Shown piece by piece: positions 34,042 to 43,607 of a DNA stretch of 64,000 nt. The stretch lies in the NCBI GenBank assembly GCA_002292375.1, contig DBBV01000007.1, positions 1 to 64,000 of the forward strand, read 5' to 3'. The notes beneath the pieces were generated by a model. It was given only the letters and a program-made list of their open reading frames with translations. It was not told the DNA's origin and ran no database searches. Within the stretch, counting starts at the first letter, position 1, and the number at the start of each line of letters is the position of its first letter. This DNA comes from Methylococcaceae bacterium UBA975 (GTDB lineage: Bacteria > Pseudomonadota > Gammaproteobacteria > Methylococcales > Cycloclasticaceae). The translations under genes and the position numbers were made by a program.

Positions 34042-35062
34042 GCTGATCACTCGCCTCTTCAAACAACGCTTTGTATTCTGCAACCATCCTTTTTAAAGTA
34101 AATAAACGTTCTACTTTTTCTCGATTATAATCGCCCATTTCTCTACGAAGAGTAGCATTGCCGGCCAATAAATTGATCTTTTCAGCAAAGTCATCTATAT
34201 CACCTAAACCACATAAGAAGCCTCCCTTCTCACCGTCAACCAACTCGGGCAAAGCAGAACAGTCCGTTGCCACAACAGGCAAGCCACATGCCATTGCTTC
34301 AGCAGCGGCCAAACCAAACCCTTCTCGCACCGTTGGAAACAAAAGAATGTCGGCTGACCGATATAAGGCTGGCATATCTGCGTAGTCAACTCGGCCTAAA
34401 TTCACCAAACGAGGGTGCGCTGGCAGCGCCTTTACATTGCGCAAACCCGACGTGTAATAAATTGAAATATTGGGGTTCAGTTTATTTAATATGGGCAATA
34501 ACCACTGAGCACCTTTTCTACTACTTAAATTACCGCTAAACAACACCTTAATATTTTTTTGATTAGCTGGTTTACTTGTTGGGACAAAAACAGCCTCATC
34601 TATACCGTTATAAATCACCCGAATTTTCCTATCCAAGCCTAGCTCTGTCTGCACTAGCTTTGCGGTAAATTGGCTCACCGCCGTTAACTCACTCGCTAAG
34701 TTAACTGCCTTTTTTGTCAGCCACTTTAAATCGGTTTGATAATGAATATTTTGCAAGCAACTGCTGTAATCACGCATAAAGCGATCAAGCACATAATTAT
34801 GAAACGTCAACACTAAAGGAATCCCACGCCTAGCATGAAAATACGCGTAATCAGGCGTGGTATGTATCAGACTAGACTTTTTGTTACGGCCTATGGGAAA
34901 TAGCGAAACGGGGAAAAGCGTTCGGTAGGGGTGATAAGGTAATAGCTGGTAGCCTTGTATCGACCGCTCTAAATGACGATGCACGACATAAGCACCATTA
35001 CCTGTTGCCATAGGGCTTAGAATCCTTGCTTTAGCCTTACCAGCAGTTTTATTCGCACTCAT
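34031..35062 (-). CDS. family 4 glycosyltransferase
   Basis: GT-B enzyme with a donor domain containing LFSGNLSSRKGAQWLL and EGFGLAAAEAMACGLPVVATD, where the EGFGLAAAE block holds the two glutamates for nucleotide-sugar binding. 343 residues. Last gene of the long reverse operon: its start overlaps the fcl stop by 14 bases and its end overlaps the convergent GT4. Being next to fcl makes a GDP-sugar donor plausible but not shown. Confidence 0.88.
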   Translation of the reverse strand: MSANKTAGKAKARILSPMATGNGAYVVHRHLERSIQGYQLLPYHPYRTLFPVSLFPIGRNKKSSLIHTTPDYAYFHARRGIPLVLTFHNYVLDRFMRDYSSCLQNIHYQTDLKWLTKKAVNLASELTAVSQFTAKLVQTELGLDRKIRVIYNGIDEAVFVPTSKPANQKNIKVLFSGNLSSRKGAQWLLPILNKLNPNISIYYTSGLRNVKALPAHPRLVNLGRVDYADMPALYRSADILLFPTVREGFGLAAAEAMACGLPVVATDCSALPELVDGEKGGFLCGLGDIDDFAEKINLLAGNATLRREMGDYNREKVERLFTLKRMVAEYKALFEEASDQLNF

Positions 35063-36005
35063 TCAGATAAGCTTGATACGTTAGCGTTAAGCCCTCTTCC
35101 AGTTTGGTTTTAGCTTGCCAGCCCAAATTAGCTGCTTTACTAACATCCAGCAGCTTTCTTGGGGTGCCGTCAGGTTTTGTTTGCTCCCAGCGTATTTCAC
35201 CTGTGTAGCCAATCACATTCGTTAATAGCTCAACCAACTCTTTTATTGACACATCAACGCCAGTACCGATATTGATATGACTATTTGTTGTTGCTATATT
35301 TTCTTGGTAATTATCCTTTTCAATCATCATCAGTAAAACGCAGGCGTCAGCTAAATCATCGACATATAAAAACTCACGTTTAGCTGCACCTGTTCCCCAC
35401 ACGTCAACGAAGCTATCTCTTGTCACTTTTGCTGTATGTATTTTTCTAATTAGCGCTGGAATAACGTGACTGTTTTGCAGGTCATAATTATCGTTAGGCC
35501 CGTATAAATTGGTCGGCATCACTGAACGAAAATCGGTACTGTATTGGCGGTTATACGATTCACACATTTTAATACCGGCAATTTTAGCAATTGCATACGG
35601 TTCGTTAGTGGGTTCAAGCTCACCCGTTAACAACGCAGATTCATCCATTGGCTGGGATGCTAATTTAGGGTAAATACACGAACTCCCCAAAAACAATAAC
35701 TGCTTTACCTGAGCCTTATACGCCTGATGAATCACATTACTTTGCACCATCAAGTTTTCATAAATAAAATCGGCTGGGTATTCATTATTGGCGAAAATAC
35801 CCCCCACTTTAGCTGCTGCCAACACCACGTATTCTGGTTTTTCTTGTTGGAAGAAAGCACTCACCGCTCGTTGATCTAGCAAATCTAACTCGTTACGCGT
35901 TTTTTTAATAATGTTGCGAAAACCCTTTTTATTCAGCTCCCGAACAATCGCCGAACCCACCATCCCACGGTGCCCCGCCACATATATTGTCGAATCTTTA
36001 TCCAT
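35049..36005 (-). CDS. fcl: GDP-L-fucose synthase
   Basis: NADPH-dependent epimerase-reductase that turns GDP-4-keto-6-deoxymannose into GDP-L-fucose. The Rossmann motif is GHRGMVGS at about residues 11-18, and the SDR catalytic YxxxK is in YAIAK. PTNLYGPNDN is typical of Fcl. 318 residues (E. coli 321). Its ATG shares a base with the gmd stop (TAATG), so gmd and fcl are coupled. Confidence 0.96.
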   Translation of the reverse strand: MDKDSTIYVAGHRGMVGSAIVRELNKKGFRNIIKKTRNELDLLDQRAVSAFFQQEKPEYVVLAAAKVGGIFANNEYPADFIYENLMVQSNVIHQAYKAQVKQLLFLGSSCIYPKLASQPMDESALLTGELEPTNEPYAIAKIAGIKMCESYNRQYSTDFRSVMPTNLYGPNDNYDLQNSHVIPALIRKIHTAKVTRDSFVDVWGTGAAKREFLYVDDLADACVLLMMIEKDNYQENIATTNSHINIGTGVDVSIKELVELLTNVIGYTGEIRWEQTKPDGTPRKLLDVSKAANLGWQAKTKLEEGLTLTYQAYLNECE

Positions 36006-37120
36006 TATTCTTGCGAAGTATGTACGTCATAGCCTTTATTGATCAATAACGAATCCCTTCTCGCATGGTTTAGATCGTTCTGTACCATTTCAGACACTAA
36101 CTCTTCAAAGGTAATTTTAGGCGACCAGCCCAATTGTTTTTTTGCTTTGGATGCGTCGCCCAATAGTGTTTCCACTTCTGCTGGCCTAAAGTATCGTGAG
36201 TCAATACGGATGATCACGTCACCCACTTTTTTCTTACATGCTGCCGACACTGATTCTAATACGCCCACTTCATCTAAGCCCTTACCTTGCCACTTAATCG
36301 TTAGGCCCAACTCTTCTAGTGCGCACTCAATAAGGTCACGTACTGAGTATTGTTTTCCTGTCGCAATAACAAAGTCTTCGGGTTTGTCTTGTTGCAACAT
36401 TAACCACTGCATTTCTACAAAATCTTTAGCATGTCCCCAATCACGTTTAGCATCTAAATTACCCAAATACAGGCAATCATCTAAACCTTCATAAATATTA
36501 GCTAAACCCCGTGTAATTTTACGGGTAACAAAGGTTTCCCCTCGTCGTGGTGACTCGTGATTAAACAAAATACCGTTGCAAGCGAACATGCCATAGGCCT
36601 CGCGATAGTTCACCACAATCCAGTAGGCATACATTTTAGCCACCGCATAAGGTGAACGCGGGTGGAAAGGCGTGGTTTCCGTTTGAGGTGTTTCTTGAAC
36701 AAGCCCGTATAATTCAGACGTAGATGCTTGATAAAACTTCGTTTTCTTCTCTAACCCTAATAAACGAATAGCCTCAAGCAAACGAAGCGCACCCAGTCCA
36801 TCCACATCTGCGGTGTATTCTGGTGATTCAAAACTTACCGCCACATGCGATTGCGCGCCCAAGTTATAGACTTCATCCGGTTGAACTTCTTGCAAAATAC
36901 GCGTTAAGTTAGAGGAGTCCGTCAGGTCGCCATAATGCAAAATAAAGTTCTTATTATCGACGTGCGGATCTTGATATAAATGATCCACACGTTGCGTATT
37001 GAATGACGAAGCACGGCGTTTAATACCATGAATCTCGTAGCCCTTCTCAAGCAAAAACTCTACTAAATAAGAACCATCCTGACCTGTAACGCCTGTTATT
37101 AGTGCTTTTTTCCTTGTCAT
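36005..37120 (-). CDS. gmd: GDP-mannose 4,6-dehydratase
   Basis: Converts GDP-D-mannose to GDP-4-keto-6-deoxymannose, the precursor of GDP-L-fucose. The NADP-binding GVTGQDGSYL is at about 10-19; ASTSELYG and YAVAKMYAYW carry the catalytic Thr/Glu and YxxxK; FNHESPRRGETFV is family-specific. 371 residues, standard. The ATG overlaps the preceding gene by four bases (ATGA). Substrate would come from manC at the far end of the locus. Confidence 0.97.
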   Translation of the reverse strand: MTRKKALITGVTGQDGSYLVEFLLEKGYEIHGIKRRASSFNTQRVDHLYQDPHVDNKNFILHYGDLTDSSNLTRILQEVQPDEVYNLGAQSHVAVSFESPEYTADVDGLGALRLLEAIRLLGLEKKTKFYQASTSELYGLVQETPQTETTPFHPRSPYAVAKMYAYWIVVNYREAYGMFACNGILFNHESPRRGETFVTRKITRGLANIYEGLDDCLYLGNLDAKRDWGHAKDFVEMQWLMLQQDKPEDFVIATGKQYSVRDLIECALEELGLTIKWQGKGLDEVGVLESVSAACKKKVGDVIIRIDSRYFRPAEVETLLGDASKAKKQLGWSPKITFEELVSEMVQNDLNHARRDSLLINKGYDVHTSQE

Positions 37121-38364
37121 AACTTTGCCTTTTCTAATGCCGACTCATAAAGCTCTATATATTGTTTTGCAACGATCTCGCTGTCAAATTCATTCAATAC
37201 TTTATTACGTGCATTAGTCGACAACTCTTTATAGTTTGGTGCGTTTATAACCCACTCGATGCCAGCGGTTAAATCAGTTGTATCCAATGGTTTGGCAAGA
37301 TAACCATTTTTTTGGTGTTCAATCATATCGCCATTACCACCTATATCAAAACCAACTACGGGTGTTGCGCAAGCGAGGCTTTCCATAATAGCGTTTGATA
37401 AATTTTCCTGCAGGCTTGGCACAACCATCACATCAGCAGCAGAATATAATGCCCTCAATGTCACATCATCATGTAATTGACCCAAATAATGTGTATTGAA
37501 CTTAAAACCTTCCGATACTTTCGGTTGACTACTGCCAAACACAACAAGCTCAATACCTTGTCCTTTCAACAGTAACAATGCCTCACAAAGTTCTTTATAA
37601 CCCTTCCTTGGGTCAGTTGTTGCACCCATCGCTCCAAATAAAATCAATTTCTTATCTAAAGGCAGCCCCAGTATCTCACGTGCAATACGTTTATCTAGCG
37701 GCAAGTAAACCGATGTATCAATCGGGTTAGGCAAACAAACAACATTTTTACTTTTAAGCAGTGTGCTTTTAGAAGCGCTCCCAGCAAGCCAGTTACTTAA
37801 ACCCACCACGGTTAAGTTCTCATGTTTAGCATAAGTAGCCAATTTCTTTTTAAATACTTTACGGCTTAAGTCATTTGATTTAACTGAGCCCAGTACTTTG
37901 CATGTCCCGCAAGACTGTTCATAAGCACCACACTCTTCATCGTAGTGACACCCGCCTGTAAATGCCCACATATCATGCAGGCTCCACACAATAGGCGCTT
38001 TAATCGCAGAGATATCGGAGATAGACAGTATTGCTTTATTAACCCACTGCAGGTGAACCACATCAGGATTAATTGCATTAATACGTTCAACTAACTCCGA
38101 AAAAGGCACCCAATTTGGTGAAAAGTAAGTTGATGAGCGGTCCTTATAAAAATTCACAGGCAATCTATCTAAAATGCGGCGTAATAAGGTAATACCTTTT
38201 CTGACATTTGAACCTTGCCCAATAACGCTGTAATCATCACTCAATTTGGTATCGACAAGTATTTGAGAATCAACGCCAGATTTAAGCAATGCTTGATGAA
38301 GACGATAAGCGGCACGAGCGGCGCCGCCATTTAGATCGGATGAGTTAATGATCAACACTTTCAT
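37117..38364 (-). CDS. family 4 glycosyltransferase
   Basis: 415-residue GT-B enzyme. The N-terminus VLIINSSDLNGGAARAAYRLH is the usual acceptor-domain start with a Gly-rich loop. DPRKGYKELCEALLLL and QENLSNAIMESLACATPVVGFD lie in the donor domain. CHYDEECGAYEQSCGTC is a cysteine-rich stretch near 142-158, seen in a subgroup of these enzymes. Overlaps both neighbours by four bases (ATGA), so it is tightly coupled to the methyltransferase and to gmd. Confidence 0.87.
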   Translation of the reverse strand: MKVLIINSSDLNGGAARAAYRLHQALLKSGVDSQILVDTKLSDDYSVIGQGSNVRKGITLLRRILDRLPVNFYKDRSSTYFSPNWVPFSELVERINAINPDVVHLQWVNKAILSISDISAIKAPIVWSLHDMWAFTGGCHYDEECGAYEQSCGTCKVLGSVKSNDLSRKVFKKKLATYAKHENLTVVGLSNWLAGSASKSTLLKSKNVVCLPNPIDTSVYLPLDKRIAREILGLPLDKKLILFGAMGATTDPRKGYKELCEALLLLKGQGIELVVFGSSQPKVSEGFKFNTHYLGQLHDDVTLRALYSAADVMVVPSLQENLSNAIMESLACATPVVGFDIGGNGDMIEHQKNGYLAKPLDTTDLTAGIEWVINAPNYKELSTNARNKVLNEFDSEIVAKQYIELYESALEKAKL

Positions 38365-39284
38365 TTCTTCTGATAAACCGCCATCACAGTATGCCCATGG
38401 GGTAACATTTCATCCTTTAACCCTTTAACCAATATTTTTGCTAATAGAGTCGATATGATTGAAGTTAGCTTACTAGTTAACCCCTTAGCTATAAGTTTCC
38501 TTTCTGGGATAATATTACTTATAAGCAACTTAACGAACCATGACTTATGAATATCTTGTAAGCTCTCATGATAAATATCCACCACCTGTAAATTATATCG
38601 CTCAGCTATGTAATAAAGTGTTTTGTCTGGCCACCGTGTTACGTGATGCGGCGGCATGTTCAATATATTATTAGTTGCAAATTTCAAGAATGAGTCTTCA
38701 CTAGGAACTGCAATAATGAGTTTCCCCCCTACTTTTAACGCGTCAACTTTTGCTTGTAAAAATAACTTTGGGTCGGGCACGTGCTCCAGCACTTGGAAAC
38801 TGACAACAACATCAAAACTTGATGGATGTGAGTCTGCATAATCTTGAACCATTTCATTTTTAATTAAAACACCCTCTTTAGCCGCCATCATAATTGCATT
38901 TTGACTAGAGTCTAAACCGATGTAATCATTCGTTTGTAACAGATTAAAAAATGTCCCTTTTCCACTACCAACATCCAAGACTTTATCTGTGGGCGAGATA
39001 TGCTTCACTGCTTCCAAGTATTCGTCTTTTTCATCAAGATAATACCAATCAAATTGCTGAAGCGATTTATAAAAAACTTCATCACCCGTAATAAGTGGAT
39101 CAAAAAAACGTAATTTACATTCACCACATTCATAATATTTAAGGTTTACATTTATCAAGTAAGAAAAGTCGACACCAGTGAGATCTTTATACTTATTTAC
39201 TAATAAGTCCTTATCAACTATCTCCAATAGAGTTAATTTCTCACCATCGCACAATAGACAATTATTTTTTTCTACTATTTGCAC
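38361..39284 (-). CDS. SAM-dependent methyltransferase with N-terminal zinc-ribbon-like motif
   Basis: Class I methyltransferase: VLDVGSGKGTFF (motif I, about 98-109) and SFQVLEHVPDP (about 161-171). Before it is a CLLC ... CGEC pair (residues 9-12 and 52-55), as in C-methyltransferases and related polysaccharide methylases. 307 residues. GTG at 39284 is the start; the stop overlaps the next gene as ATGA. Probably modifies a sugar of the exported glycan; the target is unknown. Confidence 0.85.
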   Translation of the reverse strand: MQIVEKNNCLLCDGEKLTLLEIVDKDLLVNKYKDLTGVDFSYLINVNLKYYECGECKLRFFDPLITGDEVFYKSLQQFDWYYLDEKDEYLEAVKHISPTDKVLDVGSGKGTFFNLLQTNDYIGLDSSQNAIMMAAKEGVLIKNEMVQDYADSHPSSFDVVVSFQVLEHVPDPKLFLQAKVDALKVGGKLIIAVPSEDSFLKFATNNILNMPPHHVTRWPDKTLYYIAERYNLQVVDIYHESLQDIHKSWFVKLLISNIIPERKLIAKGLTSKLTSIISTLLAKILVKGLKDEMLPHGHTVMAVYQKK

Positions 39285-40180
39285 TTAATCTTTCTGATTA
39301 TCTTATTAATGACTCTACCAAAAATATTTCTTTTATTCCCCAACAGAAAGTTTTTTATTCGGCCCATTGCTATAGCACTTTCAACCAGATCAGTAGAGAA
39401 AACCGTCACCTGTTTATCATAGGCTTCAGCGCAATAAACATCTGTTGAGCCGCAATGCACCCCGCTGCCATCATGCCCAATATTTTTAACTAATGACTTG
39501 CTCGGGTGCAAACAAAGTCCCCTTTTTTTAAAGACTGCGGCATACCAAAAAATCGCCCATGTGTTCAATTTTCCCGTCAAATTCCCTATGACTTGCGACC
39601 ACATCCCAACCGACCCATCATAATCAAATTTATATCTGTCTGATTTTGTGAAACTGCCTAGTAATTTGTAGGGGGCTTTCTCAAAATACTGCCAAGCCCT
39701 ATCCCAAGTTGCCCAACCCGAACAGGTTGTACCTCGTAAAAAAATTGTTTTCGGTAAGTCAGTAGTATTTATTGGGTAATTCCACCCACTAATATGCATG
39801 ACTTTATCTTCCTCTCTATAAAACATTAAAGCATCATTCATGAATTTTAAGAAATAAGGGCCTGTTACCAAATCATCTTCCAACACAATGATTTTCCCAA
39901 ACTCATCGACAATAGTTGTTACACCATCAATTATTGAATTTGCAAGTCCCCAGTTTTTATCTCGCTCTATAATGCTAATCGCTTTAAAGCCATTAACTTC
40001 ACGAATATACTCTCGAACTTTTTCAACATTCACTTGGTCTTTAGCATGCTTCGCCCCATCACTAAAAATATACAACTCACTATCGTTAGCAAGCGTGTTC
40101 TTTTTTAGTGCCTCAATCGTTTGTTGTGTGTGCCACGGACGGTTGAATACAAAAAGTACAATAGGTGCAAGGCTCACCAC
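39275..40180 (-). CDS. putative glycosyltransferase (GT-A-like)
   Basis: 301 residues starting with PIVLFVFNRPWHTQQTIEALKK, typical of a GT-A glycosyltransferase subgroup; the DxD-like acidic motif is in VLEDDLVTGP (about 100-109). GTTCSGWATWDRAW is a conserved patch of the same subgroup. Starts with tandem GTG codons (40180, 40177) behind AGAGGTGG; the second has better spacing. The end overlaps the methyltransferase by ten bases. Sugar unknown. Confidence 0.75.
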   Translation of the reverse strand: MVSLAPIVLFVFNRPWHTQQTIEALKKNTLANDSELYIFSDGAKHAKDQVNVEKVREYIREVNGFKAISIIERDKNWGLANSIIDGVTTIVDEFGKIIVLEDDLVTGPYFLKFMNDALMFYREEDKVMHISGWNYPINTTDLPKTIFLRGTTCSGWATWDRAWQYFEKAPYKLLGSFTKSDRYKFDYDGSVGMWSQVIGNLTGKLNTWAIFWYAAVFKKRGLCLHPSKSLVKNIGHDGSGVHCGSTDVYCAEAYDKQVTVFSTDLVESAIAMGRIKNFLLGNKRNIFGRVINKIIRKIKCK

Positions 40181-40214
40181 CCACCTCTTTGCAATAACAA
40201 CTTATTCACTATGA

Positions 40215-41051
40215 TCATGTGTATTTCTTTAAAGGTTTGATTTTATTAAGCCAAGCTTTTGGCTGTTGATACAGACTGTTTAATCCTGAGTAAATACCTA
40301 AACGAACGGATAAGTTCTTATACCAAGAAGCATATTTAGTATTTTGCAGGCTATGTTGTAGCTCTGATAGCCTGTTTCTATCTTCCATTGAATGATAGTT
40401 ATCACTTAATTCATCATGAATCCTTATTAGTACGGGGTCAATGGCATAAAGGTTCACATGTTCACTATCGCCCGTATAGTGATCAAGAGGCTTAGCCATG
40501 CATTCCAAATCATTCAATAATTTGACCGCGCCTTGTTGATTGATAAGGTAACCATATGCACCATAAGTCAACTCGCAAGGCCTTATCAAGCTATCGCCAG
40601 ACGATAACTTAACACGCCCCCAGAAACTTCCATTGGTAGAACTTGTTCTTGATTCAGCCCCGTGATGCCCCAAAAGAACCAGTTCCCAATCCAGCGGGAA
40701 TTCATCTTCCAAATTTAATGCCCCCAAGAGCTGACTATTAAATTCAACATCATCTTCGAAGACCAGAGCTTGTTGAATATTCTCATCAACCATTTTTTGG
40801 TAGATTTTTCTATGACTGAGCGCACAACCTATCTCACCCATTGAAAGCTCGCGGCCAATAGTCCTGATTGCAGCTTCATTTGAAGACTTCCCTATTATTT
40901 CCGCTGGCTTAATAAACGCTCCATCAACCGCGTTGATAAAAGTTGCTTTTAAACCTATTTGCTCACAAAGCTTTTGCATATGAGCTTTCCGCTCAGAGCT
41001 GTGCTGCAGGTTGATTATAAAAATTGACAGCTCGTTCAAATGATTATCCAT
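40215..41051 (-). CDS. family 25 glycosyltransferase (LPS-type)
   Basis: GT25 enzyme: IFIINLQHSSERKAHMQ at the start, INAVDG, EIGCALSHRKIYQKM and the acidic QALVFEDDVEF near residue 93-103. 278 residues. GT25 proteins of pathogens transfer galactose or related sugars onto LPS core or O-antigen. Overlaps the preceding GT2 by eight bases and is part of the reverse operon. Confidence 0.9.
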   Translation of the reverse strand: MDNHLNELSIFIINLQHSSERKAHMQKLCEQIGLKATFINAVDGAFIKPAEIIGKSSNEAAIRTIGRELSMGEIGCALSHRKIYQKMVDENIQQALVFEDDVEFNSQLLGALNLEDEFPLDWELVLLGHHGAESRTSSTNGSFWGRVKLSSGDSLIRPCELTYGAYGYLINQQGAVKLLNDLECMAKPLDHYTGDSEHVNLYAIDPVLIRIHDELSDNYHSMEDRNRLSELQHSLQNTKYASWYKNLSVRLGIYSGLNSLYQQPKAWLNKIKPLKKYT

Positions 41052-42036
41052 GCGAATATCTTATTAAGCACTTAGTAAACAGTTTTATATGCGCGTAAAA
41101 CGTATGAGCGACAACTTTTTTCATTGTAGACTTATGGAATATCAACCAGGTTTTCAACCCTCTATTAGCCTTCTGATTCACCAAAATCCAAAACCTCGTT
41201 CCCAGTACTTTTTCCAGAGCTTTTTGCTCAAAATACCCAAACTCCGTATTTGTTTTTAATATTTTCATTAATAACAAGTCAGCCTTTTTAATTGACACGG
41301 ATTGATAGTTCGAAATTGCAAAAAAATCACTTAACTCTTCGTCGCTAAACTCACAACCTACTTTACTAAGGATCTCTTCTCTAATGTTGTCAGTACTTTT
41401 CCGCTGAACTATTTTTTCTGTTTGCTTGTTGTGCAGACGGTATCGGTACAAAACTTTGGGGATATTAGAAAATAATTTATGGTCTATTGAATTAATCCAT
41501 AAAAAATAATCTTCAGCACCTAAATATTTATCTGAAAAACTAAAATCAGAAAACATACTCCGTTTCGCCATAATTGATGGGTGAGCAAATGCAGAATTTA
41601 ACAATAATAATGCTTTTATTCCATCATGTGATAGAGGGTATTCCCAGGTCTCTTCTCTATCCCCAAATGTATGCACCCAAGCACCGCAAACATCAATTTC
41701 TGGATGATCTTGCATAAACCTTACCTGTTCTTCCAACCTGATCTGTAGGCTTATATCATCTGCATCCATACGAGCAATATATTGCCCCTTCGCAAGCTCA
41801 ATACCTTTATTTAAGCTTTTTACAATCTGTAAATTAACGCCATTTTTAACGTATCGAATACGCTCATCGGCATAAGATAAAATAATATCTTCTGTTCTAT
41901 CGGTAGATCCATCATTAATAATAATAAATTCAAAATCCGTAAAGGTCTGATTTAAGATGCTGTCTATCGCCTCTTTTAGGTACTGTTCTCCATTATAAAC
42001 AGGCATAACGACTGAAATTATAGGCTGCCCATTCAT
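41044..42036 (-). CDS. family 2 glycosyltransferase
   Basis: GT-A inverting enzyme: SVVMPVYNGEQYLKEAIDSIL at 9-29, IIINDGSTDRT, and DADD motif in YIARMDADDIS (about 86-96). 330 residues; the C-terminal third is basic and might bind membrane. Its start overlaps the fucosyltransferase stop by four bases (ATGA). Confidence 0.9.
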   Translation of the reverse strand: MNGQPIISVVMPVYNGEQYLKEAIDSILNQTFTDFEFIIINDGSTDRTEDIILSYADERIRYVKNGVNLQIVKSLNKGIELAKGQYIARMDADDISLQIRLEEQVRFMQDHPEIDVCGAWVHTFGDREETWEYPLSHDGIKALLLLNSAFAHPSIMAKRSMFSDFSFSDKYLGAEDYFLWINSIDHKLFSNIPKVLYRYRLHNKQTEKIVQRKSTDNIREEILSKVGCEFSDEELSDFFAISNYQSVSIKKADLLLMKILKTNTEFGYFEQKALEKVLGTRFWILVNQKANRGLKTWLIFHKSTMKKVVAHTFYAHIKLFTKCLIRYSHG

Positions 42037-42908
42037 AATCGCAGCCAGGATTCAGGTATCAGGTCTTTTGTATTAATAGAGCTATCTTTAAACCAGTTCT
42101 GTGGAGCAATAACTATTTTACTAGGGTTTGTATTCAGCCATGCTCCCCACCAACTAAATGAACTATTGGCAATAATATTATGTTGGCACTCGCTCATCAG
42201 CCATATTTCTTCATGATCAAGACTACCCGAACCCAATTCAACAAAAATCGCCTGATCAATAAAGTCTATATTTTCTTTTGCCCACCCCATGTCATCACTG
42301 AATATAAAAAAATATGGGTTATCCATAGCCTTTTTTATTGCTGAAACAGCTTCACGGTAGTAATCTAGGCCACACGTACCGTGCACCGCATTTGCCTTTG
42401 CATTAGCAACATAATCACCTCGTCTTATATGCAGGCTTACTGCCTGATTAGCGAGTATTTTCTGCTGATATTCTTTGCTTTTAGCACGAACAGTAGCTTT
42501 CAGGCTAAAGTGCTCGAGCAGATCGGCTCTATAACTACTAAAATATTTTTCACTTTGCCAGTAGCCGTCGAAATAAACAGCGCCCAGTTTATTAACAGCA
42601 GCATTATCAAATTGAAAACAAGCTTCCCTATAATAACTAGTAGCGAGGGGCTTTTCTTTTCTAGCTAATTGTCTAAACAGTCTGGTAAAGATACTTTCTT
42701 TTTTATACTTCAGTCGATTTTTTTCTGAAACTGATGTGATCTCCACATTAATACAATATTTACCCAGCTCATATTGACGTAAACCATAAGAATCAAAATT
42801 ACTTATATCTAACTGTAGTCGAGTTTTATTGTTTTTAGCAACTGCATAAGCAAAAGCATATTGAAACATTTGATTTCCAAGACCACCTTTTATATTCCCT
42901 ATAATCAC
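42033..42908 (-). CDS. alpha-1,2-fucosyltransferase (GT11)
   Basis: Transfers L-fucose from GDP-fucose to a galactose-like acceptor in alpha-1,2 linkage. The N-terminal GGLGNQMFQYAFAYA and the donor-binding HIRRGDY (about 159-165) are the two signatures of GT11, with SSFSWWGAWLN near the C-terminus. 291 residues. GTG start at 42908. gmd and fcl in the same operon provide its donor. Related to FutC-type enzymes that build H or Lewis-b/y epitopes; the acceptor here is unknown. Confidence 0.93.
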   Translation of the reverse strand: MIIGNIKGGLGNQMFQYAFAYAVAKNNKTRLQLDISNFDSYGLRQYELGKYCINVEITSVSEKNRLKYKKESIFTRLFRQLARKEKPLATSYYREACFQFDNAAVNKLGAVYFDGYWQSEKYFSSYRADLLEHFSLKATVRAKSKEYQQKILANQAVSLHIRRGDYVANAKANAVHGTCGLDYYREAVSAIKKAMDNPYFFIFSDDMGWAKENIDFIDQAIFVELGSGSLDHEEIWLMSECQHNIIANSSFSWWGAWLNTNPSKIVIAPQNWFKDSSINTKDLIPESWLRL

Positions 42909-42911
42909 CAG

Positions 42912-43607
42912 CTAAATTTTCTTTGCGAGAACATGATATCCAAAGCAAAGCAATTCATCGCTGCCTTCATCCTGTTTGGAAAAACGATCTAGCATTTTTA
43001 ATACCATTTTTATGGCAACCTTCTCGAGTCGCGCGACTTTGCTTGCAGTATGTTTATTGGCAATTGAAGGAATTCTGCGTATTTCTTGCCCTAGATATTC
43101 AAAAAAATTGCCATTTTTAGAAATTTCTACTATTTCGAAGCCCAGTTTATTAAAATGACATTCATAAAAATACCGATTAAACCCGGTACTGTAATGGTGG
43201 GGCGAAAAGTGAGTCAAACTGCAAAAAGGTGCCGTAATAATAATACTTCCTCCTTTTTTCAAAAGCCGTTGGAACTCGTTCAGTGCCAACACTGGGTTAG
43301 GCAAGTGTTCTAAAACTTCAGAGCACAAAATAACATCAAAAGACTCATCAACTTCAGGAATATCAGTTATATCGCTGACTAAATCAATCTGATATGTCTC
43401 CCAAGCCCCCGTTTGCAATCCTTTATTATCACCAAGCCCCTCGTATTGACAAAAGTCTTGAGATATATATTCCAAATGCCGGCAATATTTTTTATTAGCT
43501 AACTCACCTGCTCCTGCATCCAAAATTCGCAATCCTGATGGAATACCAGTAAGAACTTTTTCTAGCCATTCCTGTCTCACAGACTCATTTCTTGTACCTA
43601 CATTCAT
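42912..43607 (-). CDS. SAM-dependent methyltransferase
   Basis: Class I methyltransferase, about 231 residues: motif I in LRILDAGAGEL (about 27-37) and FDVILCSEVLEHLPNP (about 90). HFSPHHYSTGFNRYFYE is a typical Methyltransf_11-type patch. The ATG at 43607 shares one base with the stop of the upstream gene (TGATG), preferred over GTG at 43610. Probably a glycan methylase or cap; the target is unknown. Confidence 0.85.
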   Translation of the reverse strand: MNVGTRNESVRQEWLEKVLTGIPSGLRILDAGAGELANKKYCRHLEYISQDFCQYEGLGDNKGLQTGAWETYQIDLVSDITDIPEVDESFDVILCSEVLEHLPNPVLALNEFQRLLKKGGSIIITAPFCSLTHFSPHHYSTGFNRYFYECHFNKLGFEIVEISKNGNFFEYLGQEIRRIPSIANKHTASKVARLEKVAIKMVLKMLDRFSKQDEGSDELLCFGYHVLAKKI